A DNA stretch of 64,000 bases. Source: Subdoligranulum variabile (GTDB lineage: Bacteria > Bacillota > Clostridia > Oscillospirales > Ruminococcaceae). The DNA lies in NCBI RefSeq assembly GCF_025152575.1, contig NZ_CP102293.1:2294001-2358000 (forward strand), in the 5' to 3' direction. Position 1 is the stretch's first letter. Every line of letters begins with the position of its first letter. A program made the translations under genes and the position numbers. The notes beneath the pieces are model-generated. The model was not told the origin of the DNA. It saw only the letters and a list, made by a program, of their open reading frames with translations, and did not search any database. Positions 20,886 through 27,911 of this stretch are shown piece after piece.

Positions 20886-21188
20886 ATGCTGACCTTTGAA
20901 AAGGTGCTGGAGATTTTTGCGGATTACCTGACCGCAGACGAGACCATAGAAGTTTATATCAGCCGCCATGGATGTGTAAGAGTTGAATTTGACCAAGATT
21001 TTCACTATTGCTCTGGCGAGGTGTGCCATACTCCCAAGGAACTGTTCGACCTCTTAGCCGATGATTACCGGACTTATCTGGAGATTGAACTGACCAAAGG
21101 AAAACGGGAAGTGACGGAAGATGATGAGAGAGAAGCGGATGCCCTGTGCAAACGGCATCTGGAGCGTTGGAAGGAGGAACAGGAATGA
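20886..21188 (+). CDS. Conserved small ICE protein, function unknown
   Basis: A 100-residue acidic protein (MLTFEKVLEIFADYLTADETIEVY...) with no catalytic motif that I can see. A related small gene is commonly found between mobC and the relaxase in Tn1549-type ICEs. The ribosome binding site AAAGGAG precedes ATG 20886. Its stop overlaps the start of the next membrane-protein gene (ATGA), indicating coupled translation. Confidence 0.7.
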   Translation: MLTFEKVLEIFADYLTADETIEVYISRHGCVRVEFDQDFHYCSGEVCHTPKELFDLLADDYRTYLEIELTKGKREVTEDDEREADALCKRHLERWKEEQE

Positions 21189-21484
21189 AGATTTTGAAAT
21201 GTCTGCTGATGATCGTAACTGCACCGGTCGTTTTGGTGTTGACGCTTTTTGTCTGGCTCTGCACGGGGCTGATCTACATATCCGGTCTGGTGCTTGGTCT
21301 ACTAAGCACAGTAATTGCTCTGCTTGGCGTGGCTGTGCTGATTACCTATTCCCCGCAGAATGGTGTGATTTTGCTGGTTATGGCATTTTTGATTAGCCCG
21401 ATGGGGCTGCCGCTGGCTGCGATCCGGCTACTGGGAAAGGTGCAGAGTTTGAAATTTGCGATACAGGATTGGGTGTATGGGTAA
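21185..21484 (+). CDS. CD1845-type small membrane protein
   Basis: A 99-residue protein with two or three strongly hydrophobic segments (about residues 4-25, 27-58 and 62-80) and a conserved-looking tail (AIRLLGKVQSLKFAIQDWVYG). It matches the pattern of the CD1845 family of ICE membrane proteins. Function unknown; a role in the transfer apparatus is only an inference from location. ATG 21185 overlaps the previous stop; a longer frame from 21146 is unlikely because it runs through the previous gene. Confidence 0.7.
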   Translation: MKILKCLLMIVTAPVVLVLTLFVWLCTGLIYISGLVLGLLSTVIALLGVAVLITYSPQNGVILLVMAFLISPMGLPLAAIRLLGKVQSLKFAIQDWVYG

Positions 21485-21512
21485 ATGATGTGAATATAAT
21501 TTGGAATGAAAA

Positions 21513-21554
21513 AGAAGCAGGACAATGGGAGATGAGACCCAATGCCCTGCTTCT
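21513..21554. terminator. Bidirectional terminator between convergent genes
   Basis: The arms AGAAGCAGG..TGGG and CCCA..CCTGCTTCT sit between the membrane-protein stop and the inverted gene's stop. The loop is about 8 bases. Confidence 0.6.
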
Positions 21555-21558
21555 CTGT

Positions 21559-22977
21559 TTATTCGGAACGAACTGTAATATATTTTTGTTTTCGACTGTT
21601 TGGCTTATCTGGAATAGTCATTTTAAGCTGGCCACTTTCCAGTAGTGGATTCAAATATTTTCTTGTAAAATAAGTGAGATTTCGATAACCAATAAACGAG
21701 CAAATTTCTTGTTTGCTTTTTTCTGTTATACAAAAATCCAAGACTGCGTGTAGGATGTCCTGTGATTTATCTTGATCACTAACTTGGTCACAATCTTGGT
21801 CACTGACTAAGTCTTTCTGACTAAGATGGTAATTCACATTTTTCAAAATAACTCTGAAATCTGTCGCTGTTGAGGAAAATTCGGGCTTATATGCCTCTGT
21901 GTATCCAGGCAGCTTTTCGGTTTCACTGACGATTTTGCGTAGACCACTTCCACGGCGTTCCATGTACTTCATGCGGTGGAACAGGTCAGCAATCACAGGG
22001 TTTCGTCGCATCGAACGAATACTGTAAATATCGTATTCCTGAATTGAGCCGCCGCCAAACATACCGCCCGGAGATGTGATTTCCACCCGATCATCAAACA
22101 TATCAATATGGATTTCGCTGCCAAGCACAATATAATCACGATGGATAAGCGCATTGACAAGAGCCTCTGTCACAGCTCGTTCAGCATAATCCGGCTTGTC
22201 TACACGATACTGTGCCTCTTTGACAAAACGGACTTTGGAATTATTGCGAATAAATTCACTGCCACTTTTCAGTAGATAAATCAGATTCCCTTCGTATTCT
22301 TTATCGTCCAATGCATCATCAAAGATAGAGCCTTTTTCCAAGCCATTCCACCGGGTACAGAACATACGGGAGTTATAGACTGTGTGCTGATCGGTCATGA
22401 GCTTTCCGGCATTGGTCAAGACCCCATTTTTGTCAGCCAAACCGAAGGAGACATAATCGGATGGCTCAAAGCGGAGACCAGTCCGTTCCAGATAGGTTGC
22501 TTCCAGAAGTGTAAAGCTGTAATCCTTTTTTACCGCATCTGTTGTTAGGGTATCAAAGGACTGATTGGTTCCCTTTAAGATCAGTTCATTCACAATGTAA
22601 TCCGGGGCAATTACGCTTTCATTTCCAACACGGATATATGCTTCCATCACTCCGTCTGCCTTGTAATAATATGGGGTGCTGCGGCCGGGAGAAACCTCCA
22701 GAGCCAATAGGTTTTTACCATCTTCCTGCAATGGCTTTAAGATAAACTGAGGTAATGGTGTGATTCGTTCTTTGATTAAGCGGCTGATCGCCTCAGCATC
22801 CTTTTGAACATCAGACAAGCCGATAGGCTTCCGGTCATCAGAGACCCCGAAAAACAGAGTGCCGCCGATTCCATTGGAAAAGGCACTGACACTTTTTAAC
22901 CAGCTTTTTGGCTTTTTTATTTCGAGAGCAACTTTGAAATCACATTCTGTTGCTTCGGCAATGAGCTGTTCTATCAT
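21559..22977 (-). CDS. AlbA_2 (Schlafen-like) / ATP-binding DNA-binding regulator
   Basis: A 472-residue protein. The N-terminal AlbA_2/Schlafen-type domain includes ESDFK-like ECDFKVALEIKK and SVSAFSNGIGGTLFFGVSDD. A HATPase_c_4-like region follows around EALVNALIHRDYIVLGSEIHIDMFDDRVEITSPG, and the C-terminal end looks like a winged helix. Such proteins are usually annotated as putative transcriptional regulators or ATP-binding proteins; some relatives act in phage defence. It is the only gene on the minus strand in the mobilization block and separates mobC and its neighbours from the relaxase, so it is probably inserted cargo. AGGAGGGAT (in reverse) is its ribosome binding site. Confidence 0.75.
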   Translation of the reverse strand: MIEQLIAEATECDFKVALEIKKPKSWLKSVSAFSNGIGGTLFFGVSDDRKPIGLSDVQKDAEAISRLIKERITPLPQFILKPLQEDGKNLLALEVSPGRSTPYYYKADGVMEAYIRVGNESVIAPDYIVNELILKGTNQSFDTLTTDAVKKDYSFTLLEATYLERTGLRFEPSDYVSFGLADKNGVLTNAGKLMTDQHTVYNSRMFCTRWNGLEKGSIFDDALDDKEYEGNLIYLLKSGSEFIRNNSKVRFVKEAQYRVDKPDYAERAVTEALVNALIHRDYIVLGSEIHIDMFDDRVEITSPGGMFGGGSIQEYDIYSIRSMRRNPVIADLFHRMKYMERRGSGLRKIVSETEKLPGYTEAYKPEFSSTATDFRVILKNVNYHLSQKDLVSDQDCDQVSDQDKSQDILHAVLDFCITEKSKQEICSFIGYRNLTYFTRKYLNPLLESGQLKMTIPDKPNSRKQKYITVRSE

Positions 22978-23103
22978 AAAAATCCCTCCTTTGAGGTTGT
23001 AGAAAGTTCTTTTTTATTATACCCAGCGGAGAAAGTTATTGCAACGATAGAAACAAAGAGTTCAGCGAAAACAAAAATATTTATGAGAGGAGGTCCTTCT
23101 ATT

Positions 23104-24516
23104 ATGGCAACTACAAGAATCATGCCGCTTCATGTTGGCAAGGGTCGCACAGAAAGCCGGGCAATCAGTGACATCATCGACTATGTGGAAAACCCAAAGA
23201 AAACAGATAACGGCAAGCTCATTACCGGCTATGCGTGTGACAGCCGGACCGCCGATGCAGAGTTTCTTCTGGCAAAGCGGCAGTACATTGCCGCCACCGG
23301 ACGAGTGCGCGGCGCGGATGATGTGATTGCTTACCATGTGCGCCAGTCATTCAAACCCGGTGAAATCACGCCGGAGGAAGCAAACCGCCTGGGCGTGGAA
23401 TTTGCCAAGCGGTTTACCAAGGGCAATCACGCCTTTGTGGTCTGCACCCACATAGACAAATCGCACGTTCATAATCACATCATCTGGTCGGCGGTCAATG
23501 CAGATTGTGACCGAAAATTCCGCAACTTTTGGGGCAGCACCAGAGCCGTCCGGCGCTTGAGCGATACCATCTGTATCGAGAACGGATTGTCCATTGTGGA
23601 GGACCCAAACCCCCACGGAAAAAGCTACAACAAGTGGCTGGGCGAACAGGCCAAGCCCTCCCATCGGGAACAGCTGCGTGTGATGATTGACAACGCATTA
23701 TCACAAAGTCCTGCTGACTTTGAAGAACTGCTGAAGCTGTTGCAAGAGTATGGTTGTGAAGTCTCAAAGCGCGGAAAATCGTATCGACTGAAGCTCTCTG
23801 GTTGGGAGAAAGCCGCCCGCATGGAGAGTCTGGGCGAAGGATATGGATTGGAAGATTTGCGGGCAGTTCTCTTAGGGAAGAAAGCACATACCCCGCGAAA
23901 AAAAACAGTCGCACAGGCAGAGCCGCCAAAGATCAATCTGCTGGTGGACATTCAGGCAAAATTGCAGGCCGGAAAAGGTGCTGGCTATGCTCGATGGGCT
24001 AAGGTTTTCAATCTGAAACAAATGGCAAAGACCATGAATTACCTGTCAGAGCATAACCTGCTGGAGTATGCGGTTTTGGAAGAAAAGGCTGCGGCTGCCA
24101 CGGCACATCACAATGATCTTTCGGCGCAGATCAAAGCGGCTGAAAAGCGCATGGCAGAGATCGCTGTTCTGCGTACTCACATCGTAAATTATGCCAAGAC
24201 CCGTGAGGTCTATGTGGCATACCGCAAGGCGGGTTACTCTAAGAAATTCCGGGAGGAACATGAGGAAGAAATTCTGCTCCACCAGGCTGCTAAGAATGCC
24301 TTTGATGAGATGGGCGTCAAGAAGCTTCCCAAGGTCAAAGAGTTGCAGACGGAGTACGCGAAATTGCTGGAAGAAAAGAAAAAGACCTATGCCGAGTACC
24401 GGCGTTCCCGTGAGGAAATGCGGGAGCTTTTAACGGCAAAGGCAAATGTAGATCGAGTGCTGAAAATGGAGGTAGAACAGGATGTTGAAAAAGAAAAAGA
24501 CCACGGCCAGCGGTAA
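23104..24516 (+). CDS. MOBP-type relaxase
   Basis: A 470-residue mobilization nuclease. CTHIDKSHVHNHIIWSAV carries the H-x-D-x-x-H-x-H metal-binding motif of MobA/VirD2 (MOBP) relaxases. A long charged, coiled-coil-rich C terminus follows. It would nick oriT and lead the transferred strand. ATG 23104 is preferred to the in-frame start at 23083 because AGAGGAGG lies directly upstream. Its stop codon is inside a small hairpin (CCAGC/GCTGG). Confidence 0.9.
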   Translation: MATTRIMPLHVGKGRTESRAISDIIDYVENPKKTDNGKLITGYACDSRTADAEFLLAKRQYIAATGRVRGADDVIAYHVRQSFKPGEITPEEANRLGVEFAKRFTKGNHAFVVCTHIDKSHVHNHIIWSAVNADCDRKFRNFWGSTRAVRRLSDTICIENGLSIVEDPNPHGKSYNKWLGEQAKPSHREQLRVMIDNALSQSPADFEELLKLLQEYGCEVSKRGKSYRLKLSGWEKAARMESLGEGYGLEDLRAVLLGKKAHTPRKKTVAQAEPPKINLLVDIQAKLQAGKGAGYARWAKVFNLKQMAKTMNYLSEHNLLEYAVLEEKAAAATAHHNDLSAQIKAAEKRMAEIAVLRTHIVNYAKTREVYVAYRKAGYSKKFREEHEEEILLHQAAKNAFDEMGVKKLPKVKELQTEYAKLLEEKKKTYAEYRRSREEMRELLTAKANVDRVLKMEVEQDVEKEKDHGQR

Positions 24517-24553
24517 GCTGGTCCTGGTCAAAAGCGTTCGCAGAACGCGCAGC

Positions 24554-24679
24554 CACAGAATGAAATTCTGTGTTCAAAGGGGCTTGGGGGCGCTGCCCTC
24601 AACAAGCAAGCGGAGAGGAAAATCACGGAGGGATTTTCTTCTCTGCGGGCCTGTGTGTATTAACACAGGCATTGCTTGC
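24554..24679. other. Structured non-coding region after the relaxase
   Basis: Hairpin CACAGAAT/ATTCTGTG (24554-24572) is followed by a three-way-junction-like fold: outer arms GCAAGC (24606-24611) and GCTTGC (24674-24679) enclosing GAGAGGAAAATC/GATTTTCTTCTC and CCTGTGT/ACACAGG. No credible gene is seen here. It could be an RNA, a strand-processing site or a terminator cluster. Confidence 0.45.
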
Positions 24680-24704
24680 CTCTTTTCTCTGGAAATAAAA
24701 AGAA

Positions 24705-24737
24705 CCAGTGAGAAAATCGTTAAATTTCACTCACTGG
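24705..24737 (-). terminator. Terminator of the XRE gene
   Basis: The arms CCAGTGAG/CTCACTGG are followed on the minus strand by TTCTTTTTATTT, directly after the regulator's stop codon. Confidence 0.65.
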
Positions 24738-24738
24738 C

Positions 24739-25095
24739 TCAATTCATTTCAAATTTCTCGGACAACTCTGTTAGCTCTTTCACCGTTTCCTGTGTGTGAT
24801 GCAACAGGGTGTCGCGCATTTCTGGCGGACAGCTGGAATAAAGCATTTTCATCTGATTGACACCCTCATCCTCCAGAGAAATATCTGGATTTATAAGCGT
24901 ATCTAAAGAGATGTGCAGGACCTTTGCCAATGCTCTCAAAATCAAATAGGACGGGTTCATTTTCCCTTTTTCGATATTGGCAATTTGCTTTACAGAAACA
25001 TGGCTTAGATCGGAAAGTTCCTGTTGTGTCAGTTCTTTATTCTTTCGGGCTTCCCGCATTTTTTGCCCTAAAGCAGTTAAATCATCAATCGGCAT
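24739..25095 (-). CDS. XRE-family transcriptional regulator
   Basis: A 118-residue DNA-binding protein. The helix-turn-helix LTQQELSDLSHVSVKQIANIEKGKMNPSYLILRALAKVL (about residues 22-60) is typical of Cro/C1-type repressors; the C-terminal part is a short helical tail. ATG 25095 was chosen because the GAGG of GAGGTGG is about nine bases upstream; two upstream ATGs are too close to it or precede it. It is divergent from the response regulator gene and is a candidate regulator of this cargo. Confidence 0.8.
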   Translation of the reverse strand: MPIDDLTALGQKMREARKNKELTQQELSDLSHVSVKQIANIEKGKMNPSYLILRALAKVLHISLDTLINPDISLEDEGVNQMKMLYSSCPPEMRDTLLHHTQETVKELTELSEKFEMN

Positions 25096-25269
25096 AATCA
25101 TCCACCTCAAGTATATTCTATCGTGCCGATTTGCACAAAGGAATAACCTTATTATACCGGTTAATAGGTTTGATTATGCCGGTTTTTAATAAAGACCTGA
25201 ATACCATCCTTGTATCACTAACTGGATCAACTTATAATATAGATGGAAATTTTTTTGAAAAAAATCCGT

Positions 25270-25306
25270 CCGCTGTAACATTTCGCGGACATTTGCCTGT
25301 TATACT
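25270..25306 (+). promoter_or_regulatory. Promoter and operator of the response-regulator/kinase operon
   Basis: The core CGCTGTAACATTTCGCGGAC lies in a 26-base block (25270-25295) repeated without change at 27153-27178, upstream of the ABC genes. Six bases-distance later comes the -10 box TATACT (25301-25306). A GAAATTTTTTT run lies upstream of both copies. No good -35 box is present because the block occupies that place, as expected for an activator-dependent promoter. Confidence 0.75.
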
Positions 25307-25334
25307 ATCTGCAAAAAGCAAAGGAAGTGAGGAT

Positions 25335-26027
25335 ATGAAGCAGATTTTAATTGTCGAGGACGACAGTTTTTTGAATAAGATGTTGACTTATAACCTGACC
25401 GCAGATGGCTATGGCGTGACTTCTGCCCTAAACGCCAGAACCGCAGCCGATGCCATCCGCCAACGGGAGTTTGATTTAGTTCTGCTGGACGTCAACCTGC
25501 CGGACGGCAACGGTTTTGAACTGTGCAGGCTAATAAAGCCCCAGCACCCGGACACCATCATAATTTTCCTGACCGCCAACGATCAGGAGAGCGACCAGAT
25601 ACGGGGTTATGAGGTGGGCGCGGTGGACTACATCACAAAGCCCTTTGTGCTCAGAGCCTTGCAGCGAAAAATCAAAGCCATGTTCGCCATGCTGGAACAC
25701 CACAAACCAGCTAAAGACATTTACGACGATGGACGGCTGTTTCTGGACTTTTCAGAGCAGGCGGCTTCCTTAAATGGAAAGCCTCTGACTCTATCCCCGA
25801 TGGAGTACAAAATGCTGAACCTGTTTCGCAAAAATCCCCGGCAAGTGCTGACTCGTGGACAGCTTTTGGAAAAGCTGTGGGATATAGACGAGAAGTATGT
25901 GGACGAACACACCCTGACAACCTCCATCAGTCGGATTCGCAGCAAGATTGAATCCGACGGAGGTGCCCCCTACATCAAGACCGTTTACGGCATGGGCTAT
26001 CAATGGACGGGAGGCGAGGCAAAATGA
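25335..26027 (+). CDS. OmpR-family response regulator
   Basis: A 230-residue protein. The receiver domain (residues 1-~115) has acidic pocket VEDD, phospho-acceptor Asp in LVLLDVNLPDG and switch lysine in DYITKPF. The C-terminal winged helix has LSPMEYKMLNLFRKNPRQVLTRGQLLEKLW and YIKTVYGMGYQW. ATG 25335 follows GGAAGTGAGG. It overlaps the kinase start (ATGA). It probably binds the repeated operator found before both this gene and the downstream ABC genes. Confidence 0.92.
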   Translation: MKQILIVEDDSFLNKMLTYNLTADGYGVTSALNARTAADAIRQREFDLVLLDVNLPDGNGFELCRLIKPQHPDTIIIFLTANDQESDQIRGYEVGAVDYITKPFVLRALQRKIKAMFAMLEHHKPAKDIYDDGRLFLDFSEQAASLNGKPLTLSPMEYKMLNLFRKNPRQVLTRGQLLEKLWDIDEKYVDEHTLTTSISRIRSKIESDGGAPYIKTVYGMGYQWTGGEAK

Positions 26028-27055
26028 AGTTTCAAAACCTCTCGGTAAAGCGGCTGTTTGGCCGGGTGGCAATGGGGCTTGTCCTCTCCATGTCCGGGAT
26101 CACCATAGCCCTGTTTCTTGTGACAAAACAGATTGCGGTGCTGCTGACGGGCGGGGCGCTGCTGTTGTGCGCCCTTGTGGGGATTTTCGTATTAACGCAG
26201 ACCTTTGGAAAGCGGCTATCGCAGTTTACCGCTGACCTGTGCCAGACTTTAGACCACATGATCGCTGGAAATGAAGCGCCCCAGCGCCCGGAGGACAGCG
26301 AAACCCAGCTTGCCAGAATCGGGCACCGGCTGGCAAGGCTTTACCAGATCATGCAGGAGAACCGCCGCCGGGTGGACGAGGAACGGCAGGAGTTACAGAC
26401 CCTTGTATCGGATATTTCCCATCAAGTGAAAACGCCGGTAAGCAATCTGAAAATGGCGACGGACACCCTGCTGGAAAAGCCCATGACCGAGGCGGAGCGC
26501 ACCGACTTTATCCGGGGAATCCGCAGCCAGACGGATAAGCTGGACTTTCTCTTTCAGGCCCTTGTGAAAACCTCCCGGCTGGAAACGGGCGTGATCCAGT
26601 TGAACAAGAAACCGGGCCGCCTCTTTGATACTGTGGCGCAGGCCATGAGTGGGATCGTGTATGCAGCGGAGAAAAAGGAAATTGCCGTGTCCGTGGACTG
26701 CCCGGAGGATTTGACCGTTTCCCATGACAGCAAGTGGACATCCGAAGCCCTCTTTAACCTGCTGGACAATGCGGTGAAGTACACCCCGGCAGGCGGGAAA
26801 ATCGCTGTGTTGGTGGTGCTGTGGGAAATGTATGTGGAGATCAAAGTGACCGACACCGGCAAGGGCATTTCTGAAAGCAATCAGGCCGCCATCTTCCGGC
26901 GCTTCTATCGTGAGGAAGAAGTACACGAACAGCAGGGCGTGGGCATTGGCCTATATCTGGCTCGCGAGATCGTAACGCGACAGGGCGGTTATATCAAAGT
27001 GGTTTCGGAGCCGGGCAAGGGTTCGGAATTTTCCATTATGCTGCCTACAAAATAG
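26024..27055 (+). CDS. Sensor histidine kinase, intramembrane-sensing type
   Basis: A 343-residue kinase. Two transmembrane helices (about 12-32 and 37-57) are joined by only a few residues, so there is no extracellular sensor domain, as in BceS-type kinases that sense through a partner transporter. The dimerization domain has phospho-acceptor His in SDISHQVKTPVSNL; the ATPase domain has NLLDNAVKY (N box), DTGKGIS (G1) and GVGIGLYLAREI. ATG 26024 overlaps the regulator's stop. The downstream ABC exporter is the likely sensory partner or output. Confidence 0.9.
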   Translation: MKFQNLSVKRLFGRVAMGLVLSMSGITIALFLVTKQIAVLLTGGALLLCALVGIFVLTQTFGKRLSQFTADLCQTLDHMIAGNEAPQRPEDSETQLARIGHRLARLYQIMQENRRRVDEERQELQTLVSDISHQVKTPVSNLKMATDTLLEKPMTEAERTDFIRGIRSQTDKLDFLFQALVKTSRLETGVIQLNKKPGRLFDTVAQAMSGIVYAAEKKEIAVSVDCPEDLTVSHDSKWTSEALFNLLDNAVKYTPAGGKIAVLVVLWEMYVEIKVTDTGKGISESNQAAIFRRFYREEEVHEQQGVGIGLYLAREIVTRQGGYIKVVSEPGKGSEFSIMLPTK

Positions 27056-27111
27056 AACGCGGCGGACGGCCATTTCCGGCTGCCGCCGTAAATTTTTTTG
27101 AAATGTCCGAG

Positions 27112-27189
27112 CGTTGTAACATTTCACCCTGATTTTCAATGAAATTTTTTGGCCGCTGTAACATTTCGCGGACATTTGGGTTTTACAAT
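27112..27189 (+). promoter_or_regulatory. Promoter and operator of the MacB-type ABC genes
   Basis: A half-matching site (CGTTGTAACATTTCA, 27112-27126) precedes the full 26-base block (27153-27178) shared with 25270-25295. The -10 box TACAAT is at 27184-27189, the same distance from the block as at the upstream promoter. Confidence 0.75.
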
Positions 27190-27231
27190 ACCCTTATCAA
27201 CAGGCAGAAAGCCTTGAAAGGAGTTTTGAGT

Positions 27232-27897
27232 ATGAGCGTTTTACAGACGATTGATCTGAAAAAGTATTACGGCACAGAGCCGAACATCACCCGCGCCCTT
27301 GACGGCGTGAACTTCTCCGTGGAGGACGGCGAGTTTGTGGCTGTTGTGGGAACCTCCGGCAGCGGCAAGTCTACCCTGCTTCACATGATGGGCGGGCTGG
27401 ACACCCCTACTTCCGGCAATGTCATTGTCCGGGACAAAGAGCTGTCAAAAATGAACGACGAGCAGCTTACCATCTTCCGCCGCCGCAACATCGGCTTTAT
27501 CTTCCAGAACTATAACCTTGTTCCCATCCTGAATGTGTATGAGAACATCGTCCTGCCGGTGGAGTTAGACGGGGACACGGTGGATCAGAAGTTTTTGGAC
27601 GAGATCGTTCACCTGCTGGGGCTGGAAGATAAACTGAAAAATATGCCTAACAATCTTTCCGGCGGCCAGCAGCAGCGTGTGGCGATTGCCCGCGCCCTGA
27701 TTACCAAACCGGCTATCGTGCTGGCCGACGAGCCGACCGGCAACCTTGACAGCAAGACCAGCGCCGAGGTGCTGGGGCTTATCAAGCGCACAAGTGCGGA
27801 GTTCCGGCAGACTGTTGTGATGATTACCCACAATAACGACATAGCCCGCCTTGCAGATCGGATTGTCCGCATTGAGGATGGCAAGATTGTGGAGTAA
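27232..27897 (+). CDS. ABC transporter ATP-binding protein, MacB/LolD type
   Basis: A 221-residue ATPase: Walker A GTSGSGKST, Q loop FIFQNYNLVP, signature LSGGQQQRVAIARAL, Walker B VLADEPTGNLD and H loop MITHN. The NYNLVP and DEPTGNLDSKT sequences place it with MacB/LolD/BceA exporters. ATG 27232 follows AAAGGAG. The permease gene follows after 14 bases. Control by the upstream two-component system is inferred from the shared operator. Confidence 0.92.
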   Translation: MSVLQTIDLKKYYGTEPNITRALDGVNFSVEDGEFVAVVGTSGSGKSTLLHMMGGLDTPTSGNVIVRDKELSKMNDEQLTIFRRRNIGFIFQNYNLVPILNVYENIVLPVELDGDTVDQKFLDEIVHLLGLEDKLKNMPNNLSGGQQQRVAIARALITKPAIVLADEPTGNLDSKTSAEVLGLIKRTSAEFRQTVVMITHNNDIARLADRIVRIEDGKIVE

Positions 27898-27911
27898 GGA
27901 GGTGGCAGACT

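Noticed and set aside
24482-24799. 105-codon plus-strand frame overlapping the relaxase end
   Set aside because: It has a passable ribosome binding site, but it runs through several hairpins and a terminator and ends antisense to the XRE gene; the protein has no recognisable features.
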